This document shows positions 6,932-10,785 of a stretch of 10,785 bases of DNA, one piece after another. The notes below the pieces were generated by a model. It saw only the letters and a list, made by a program, of their open reading frames with translations. It ran no database searches and was not told the origin of the DNA. Origin of the DNA: a bacterium (GTDB lineage: Bacteria; Bacillota; Bacilli; Lactobacillales; Streptococcaceae); assembly GCA_905221375.1 (NCBI GenBank), contig CAJNCY010000019.1:1-10785 (forward strand), in the 5' to 3' direction. Position numbers and translations under genes: made by a program. Position 1 is the first letter of the stretch. Every line of letters starts with the position of its first letter.

Positions 6932-6960
6932 TTGACTTACTATGATAATTTGTGTATAAT
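6932..6960 (+). promoter_or_regulatory. Promoter of the serine-rich repeat adhesin
   Basis: TTGACT (6932-6937), a 17-base spacer and a perfect TATAAT (6955-6960). It is the strongest promoter match in the window. The leader would be about 50 bases, and GGAGG (7003-7007) lies 10 bases before the ATG. Confidence 0.8.
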
Positions 6961-6974
6961 GGGAAACGATTGCA
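6960..6974 (+). promoter_or_regulatory. cre-like site (possible CcpA operator)
   Basis: TGGGAAACGATTGCA fits the CcpA consensus WTGNAANCGNWNNCW at all fixed positions but one (G for T at position 2). It begins at the last base of the -10 box and covers the expected transcription start, a position where CcpA binding would repress. Against the stricter palindromic consensus it has three mismatches, so this is tentative. Confidence 0.35.
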
Positions 6975-7017
6975 TTAAACTAATTACTATAGCAATTTTT
7001 TTGGAGGAAAAAAATAA

Positions 7018-10000
7018 ATGTTTTTCAGACGTCAAAAGGGTCAATATCGCGAAACTGATCGTGTGACTCGATACAAACTGGTAAAATCCGGTAAGCATTG
7101 GTTGAGAGCCTCAACCTCTCTTTTTGGCTTATTCAAGGTTCTACGTGGTGGTGTGGATACTACTCAGGTTATGACCGAAGTAGTAGAAAACCAAACTAAT
7201 CAAACGATTACAGGTCTTGATATTATAAGAGGTATTGCGGCAACAGGTGCCGTATTAGGTGGGGCTGTTGCTACTCAGACAAAAGTTTTTGCAAACGAAG
7301 CGGTAGCCCTTGAAAAAACGTTAGATAGTTCAGATGCTTTAGCAACGCATGATACAGTTGTCCTTGGTACAACTGCAAAAGTGGATGCGGAGAATTCGGC
7401 AAGTCTGTCTCATTCAGTAAGCGAGAGTGTATCTAGCTCAGAATCAATATCCACTAGTCTATCAGCTAGCGTTAGTTCTTCTGCTAGTATGTCAACAAGT
7501 GCCTCAGAAAGCGCATCAACTTCAGCTAGCGTCTCAGCAAGTACCTCTGTAAGTTCTAGTCAGTCGATGGTGGCTTCAGACAATAGTGTACATTCTACTA
7601 CTGCTTCTGAGACTTCTGGAAAAGCAGAGTCTGTGTCAAAAGAAAGTCAGTTGGCTAAAGAAGGGTTATCTGCCTCTAAGCTAGGTGCTCCTGTATTGGA
7701 ATCAGCTAAATTGGAAAAAGGTTTGGTTGATACGAATGCAGAAATAAGTAGTTTGGCAGGAGTGACTGCTGGTGCCATAGCAACATCGGAAGTTTCAGCT
7801 AAACAACAGGATGAAAATCGTAAGAAGTTAACCAAACTTTCAGCTGAAATGGGTGAGTACCTAGCAAAAGCGGTCGGTTTACCTAATAGTGATGCAGCTA
7901 TAGCGAAAGTGAATGCTGCGGTGACTGCTATCGAGACAGCTCTTGCTAATCCTAAGGCAGATTTGACCGAAACTGTAAAACTAGCGACCTCTGCTCGTAA
8001 CTCGATTGCTAATGCCGTGTTGAGAGTCAATTCAGGTACGCGTGATGCACGAAATGGTCAACGTATGGGCAATGGGGCACATCCTAGAGCTTTGCCTACT
8101 TCGTTAATCACGAACACGTTTGCTAGCAATAGAACATCGGCTTCGCTTGAATCAGGTCAGTACAATAAGAATACTCATGAAGTAATTTGGCGTATCAATA
8201 TGCACTCAGATAATGCCCTGAATTATGCTGGTTTACTTGCCAATGTGGATCCAAATACGACCATCACACGTGTTACTTTTAATGGTCAACCGATGGAGAA
8301 ACGTGGTGGTTCTGGCAATGAGTACGTGTTTAGCAAACGTCATGATTTAAATAGAAATTTAGAGGCAACGATTGAAGTTCATGCCACTGTAAATGAAAAA
8401 TCAAGCAATGCTAGATTAGATGCCCGAGTTGCTACAAGTAGTCAACCGTTTACAAGTACGAATGTTTCTGGTAATTACACGAATTTGATGACCTCTTATG
8501 TCCATACAGGTAGAGCAGGAAGTCAAAACGATGCTGTGAGAAATCAGGGACGCGCAACAGATAATCCTCCTACTGTTGAGATGCCAGAATCAATTCATGT
8601 TTTCAATGATGATCCTGTAAATTTCAATATTGTATTTAGAGATGATAAGGCTTTGAGACTATTTTATACTGGAGACAGTCAGTACGTTAATGGTTTAAAC
8701 GCTGAAAATTTACCTGGACAAATCAACTTTGCGACTCTTATACGAGATCCTAAAACAGGACTCAATAAAGAGTATGTTTATAACAATAAGCAGTGGACAA
8801 CCCGTATTTATGGTACGATTGGTCGGGAAAATGGCTGGAAACCAATGGCTCCTGGAAAATATAAGATGGAGTATGGTGCTGATGATACTTCCGCACAACG
8901 AACAATGAATCATACGGATATTCATATTCACGGATTTAATGAGCGTCAATCGCCTATAAGCGGTGCGACTGTCGCAGTTAATAATACGACAAATCTGAGT
9001 CAGGCGGAAAAAGATCAAGTATTGGCTAACTTTAAAGCAGCCAATGCAAACGTTCTCTCAAGTACAGACTACAAAAAAGGAACTGAAGAAGGTTCTATCA
9101 GTGTAGCTAATAATGGAGATGTTACCATTACTTATCGTGATAGAACCACGGATACAGTCACAAACAATGTTAAGTATGGTGTAGAGAAAACAACTGAGCA
9201 CTTTTATGCAGTTAGCGACGAGCCTTTATCTAAGATAGATCCAAGAAGTCTTGTGCGCACAGTTGGCGGAGCATCTGACTTCCCTAGTGGGACAACGTTT
9301 GCATGGAAACAAGGTCAAGCTCCTACAATGGAAGCGATGAAAGACGGCGTGAACCCTCGGACTGCAACCTTAACGGTAACTCACCCAGATAAAACTACTA
9401 CAGATCTAACATATAAGTACACAGTTTATCAAAAAATTGAGACTAAAACTAACAATGGAGTTCCAGGTAAGTTCTATGCCTTTAAAGCAGTTCCAGGAAA
9501 GGATGTAACTGTTGGTGGTAGCTATGCTAATAATATCGGTGGATATTCAAGCTTCTATATAAATAATGATGCTAAGGTGTCGCCGAATCCTCTTCCTTCA
9601 GGGACTACATTTGCTTATGAGTATCAACTGAATGATAATCGCTCAACACCTGTACGTAAACAAGATGGCTCTCCAGCCTTTAGTAGCGTGTGGCATACAA
9701 CTGCAGATTCAGCTACAACCCACAGCACGACCTATAAAGCAATAGCAACTTATCCAAAAGGGCGACTTGGTGATGTAACAACTGCAAATCCTGCCCTCAC
9801 AAGTACAGTAACCTTTAATTATACAGTAGTTGATCCAGTAGCCAAGCAAGAGTATGTTACAACGGTTGGGAATACAACTCCGCTCAATGATATTATTTCC
9901 AATCCGAGCAATGCAGTTAAAAATTCTGACTCTAGTGTAGCAATTCCAACTGGCACAGATTATACTTGGGTATCTGCACCAGATGCTTCATCTCCGGGTA

Positions 10001-10785
10001 TCTATAAGAAAGAAGTCAAAGTTACTTTACCACAAGGTTCAACGGATAAACCAAGAAATGCTACAAACGTTCCTGTAACTATCAAAGTCAGACCAAACCC
10101 ACCACAAATTTCGACTCAACTATCCAATACAGGAGGACTTCCAAGCCGTGATATTACTGTAACAGACGCTTTACCAGGTGCGAAAGTTACCTTAACAATC
10201 GATGGCAGACAACTTCCACCGAAAACGGCAGATAATACCGGAAGAGTTACGTTTTCTGCAAATGAACTAGCAGATAGTAACGGCTTGCTTCCAACAGGAA
10301 ATGTAACTGTTAAACAAAGCAAGGAATTCCCTAATCCTGTAACGAATCGTAATGAAACGTTGACATCAGATGAAAGAACAGTTGCAATTACCAAGGAAAC
10401 TGAAAAACCACATGTAAGATACAAAGTCACAATCGATGGTAAAGAGCCTGAGAAAGATGGTAAGGGTTACTACTTGTTCTACGCAGGTGATAACATTAAG
10501 GTTGAATTTAGCGCTACTGACAATAGTGGAAAATTGAAAAAAGTGACCTTTAACCAAGGGACTAATGAGTTAACGAATTTCTTTAATGACACTACCAATA
10601 CGTATGGAAGTGGTGCCGTACCTAAAATCGAAAGCATTGTAAATCAAGATCAAACCACAAGGGAAACGATAGGTAAAGTTAAAGATGACTTAACATATAA
10701 TCCAGATAATAAATGGACGCGACAAATTAAGGCAGTAGATCCAAGTGGTAATGAAAGTGATACCAACCTAGATGAAGCGAAATTT
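7018..10785 (+). CDS. Serine-rich repeat glycoprotein adhesin, 5' part (GspB/Hsa/Fap1 type), open at window end
   Basis: 1256 codons without stop; the gene runs off the window. TAA stands in frame directly before the ATG, which fixes the start. Residues 1-92 form the long signal peptide of this family: MFFRRQKGQYRE, the motif KLVKSGKHW (20-28), a Gly-rich core ATGAVLGGAVA, and probable cleavage after VFA92. Export by the accessory SecA2/SecY2 route and glycosylation before export are known for the family. Next come serine repeat region 1 (127-183), a helical part (about 200-340), a beta-rich part (350-510), Siglec-like 1 (516-640), a Unique-type domain (645-720, NLSQAEKDQV to GDVTITYRD), Rib-like domains with PSGTTFAW (756-763), PSGTTFAYEY (860-869) and PTGTDYTW (977-984), an Ig-like domain (1030-1122), and Siglec-like 2 (from about 1127, motif WTRQ 1233-1236). 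It probably binds sialylated glycans on host cells or platelets. I cannot name the exact orthologue. Confidence 0.93.
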   Translation, partial: MFFRRQKGQYRETDRVTRYKLVKSGKHWLRASTSLFGLFKVLRGGVDTTQVMTEVVENQTNQTITGLDIIRGIAATGAVLGGAVATQTKVFANEAVALEKTLDSSDALATHDTVVLGTTAKVDAENSASLSHSVSESVSSSESISTSLSASVSSSASMSTSASESASTSASVSASTSVSSSQSMVASDNSVHSTTASETSGKAESVSKESQLAKEGLSASKLGAPVLESAKLEKGLVDTNAEISSLAGVTAGAIATSEVSAKQQDENRKKLTKLSAEMGEYLAKAVGLPNSDAAIAKVNAAVTAIETALANPKADLTETVKLATSARNSIANAVLRVNSGTRDARNGQRMGNGAHPRALPTSLITNTFASNRTSASLESGQYNKNTHEVIWRINMHSDNALNYAGLLANVDPNTTITRVTFNGQPMEKRGGSGNEYVFSKRHDLNRNLEATIEVHATVNEKSSNARLDARVATSSQPFTSTNVSGNYTNLMTSYVHTGRAGSQNDAVRNQGRATDNPPTVEMPESIHVFNDDPVNFNIVFRDDKALRLFYTGDSQYVNGLNAENLPGQINFATLIRDPKTGLNKEYVYNNKQWTTRIYGTIGRENGWKPMAPGKYKMEYGADDTSAQRTMNHTDIHIHGFNERQSPISGATVAVNNTTNLSQAEKDQVLANFKAANANVLSSTDYKKGTEEGSISVANNGDVTITYRDRTTDTVTNNVKYGVEKTTEHFYAVSDEPLSKIDPRSLVRTVGGASDFPSGTTFAWKQGQAPTMEAMKDGVNPRTATLTVTHPDKTTTDLTYKYTVYQKIETKTNNGVPGKFYAFKAVPGKDVTVGGSYANNIGGYSSFYINNDAKVSPNPLPSGTTFAYEYQLNDNRSTPVRKQDGSPAFSSVWHTTADSATTHSTTYKAIATYPKGRLGDVTTANPALTSTVTFNYTVVDPVAKQEYVTTVGNTTPLNDIISNPSNAVKNSDSSVAIPTGTDYTWVSAPDASSPGIYKKEVKVTLPQGSTDKPRNATNVPVTIKVRPNPPQISTQLSNTGGLPSRDITVTDALPGAKVTLTIDGRQLPPKTADNTGRVTFSANELADSNGLLPTGNVTVKQSKEFPNPVTNRNETLTSDERTVAITKETEKPHVRYKVTIDGKEPEKDGKGYYLFYAGDNIKVEFSATDNSGKLKKVTFNQGTNELTNFFNDTTNTYGSGAVPKIESIVNQDQTTRETIGKVKDDLTYNPDNKWTRQIKAVDPSGNESDTNLDEAKF
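7396..7566 (+). repeat. Serine repeat region 1, strictly alternating Ser
   Basis: From residue 127 to 183 every second residue (29 of 29) is Ser; the residues between are mostly Ala, Val, Thr, Glu and extra Ser. The codons used for Ser vary (agt, agc, tca, tct), so the DNA itself is not a simple repeat. In this family the region is O-glycosylated inside the cell and separates the binding region from the mature N-terminus. Confidence 0.85.
10396..10785 (+). other. Second Siglec-like domain with PhiTRX motif (partial)
   Basis: Residues about 1127-1256 of the adhesin align by eye with the GspB Siglec-like domain: FYAGDNIKVEFSATDNSGKL corresponds to the YRGESFEYYAEITDNSGQ region, and NKWTRQIKAVDPSGNES to SYYTRYIVAWDPSGNAT. 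W-T-R-Q (10714-10725) fits the PhiTRX motif whose Thr and Arg contact sialic acid. The domain is cut by the window edge. Confidence 0.6.

Noticed and set aside
6854..7066. 70-residue open frame on the plus strand before the adhesin
   Set aside because: It runs through the poly-T tract, the promoter and the ribosome site of the adhesin in another frame, and is Lys/Asn-rich as expected of AT-rich non-coding DNA.
7647..8030. 127-residue minus-strand open frame inside the adhesin
   Set aside because: It is antisense to the Ala/Ser-rich helical part of a clear coding region, with no start signals of its own.
10116..10557. Two overlapping minus-strand open frames of 104 and 63 residues
   Set aside because: They are shadows of the adhesin frame, which is continuous and has clear domain motifs here.

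Overview
The window looks like a chromosomal segment of a Mitis-group Streptococcus (S. mitis / S. oralis / S. pneumoniae relatives). The reasons are the low-GC Firmicute signals (strong GGAGG ribosome sites, TTGAcA-17-TATAAT promoters), the GatCAB and RF3 protein sequences, and a large serine-rich repeat adhesin of the GspB/Hsa/Fap1 type. I cannot fix the species from sequence alone.

Left part, 1-3565: the 3' terminator of an unseen plus-strand unit and a possible insertion-sequence end (1-120), then a bidirectional terminator, then the minus-strand operon gatC-gatA-gatB. Its three subunits form the amidotransferase that makes Gln-tRNA(Gln). The genes overlap by one base (TAATG), and the ribosome site of each downstream gene lies inside the last codons of the gene before it.

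Middle, 3565-4535: a structured intergenic block with a two-way terminator and a candidate small RNA on the minus strand, then two tiny overlapping minus-strand genes. Both encode proteins resembling DUF4160 and they look like a diverged tandem pair. Their promoter is back to back with the promoter of prfC.

Centre, 4538-6082: prfC, peptide chain release factor 3, on the plus strand. Together with gatCAB this is conserved translation housekeeping.

6083-7017: a long non-coding stretch. Its most unusual content is an array of period exactly 173 bp. Each unit carries three hairpins whose stems differ between units yet remain self-complementary, while the loops and spacers are conserved. Next come an AT-rich long hairpin, a 12-T tract, a strong promoter and a cre-like operator.

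7018-10785: the 5' part (1256 codons, open at the window edge) of a cell-wall serine-rich repeat glycoprotein. It has the long KxYKxGKxW-type signal peptide used by the accessory SecA2/SecY2 system, a short Ser-alternating block, a helical region, a beta-rich region, a first Siglec-like/Unique pair lacking the sialic-acid motif, three Rib-like domains, an Ig-like domain, and a second Siglec-like domain that carries a PhiTRX motif (WTRQ) just before the edge. The rest of the gene, the second serine repeat region, the LPXTG anchor and any glycosyltransferase/accessory Sec genes would lie to the right of the window.
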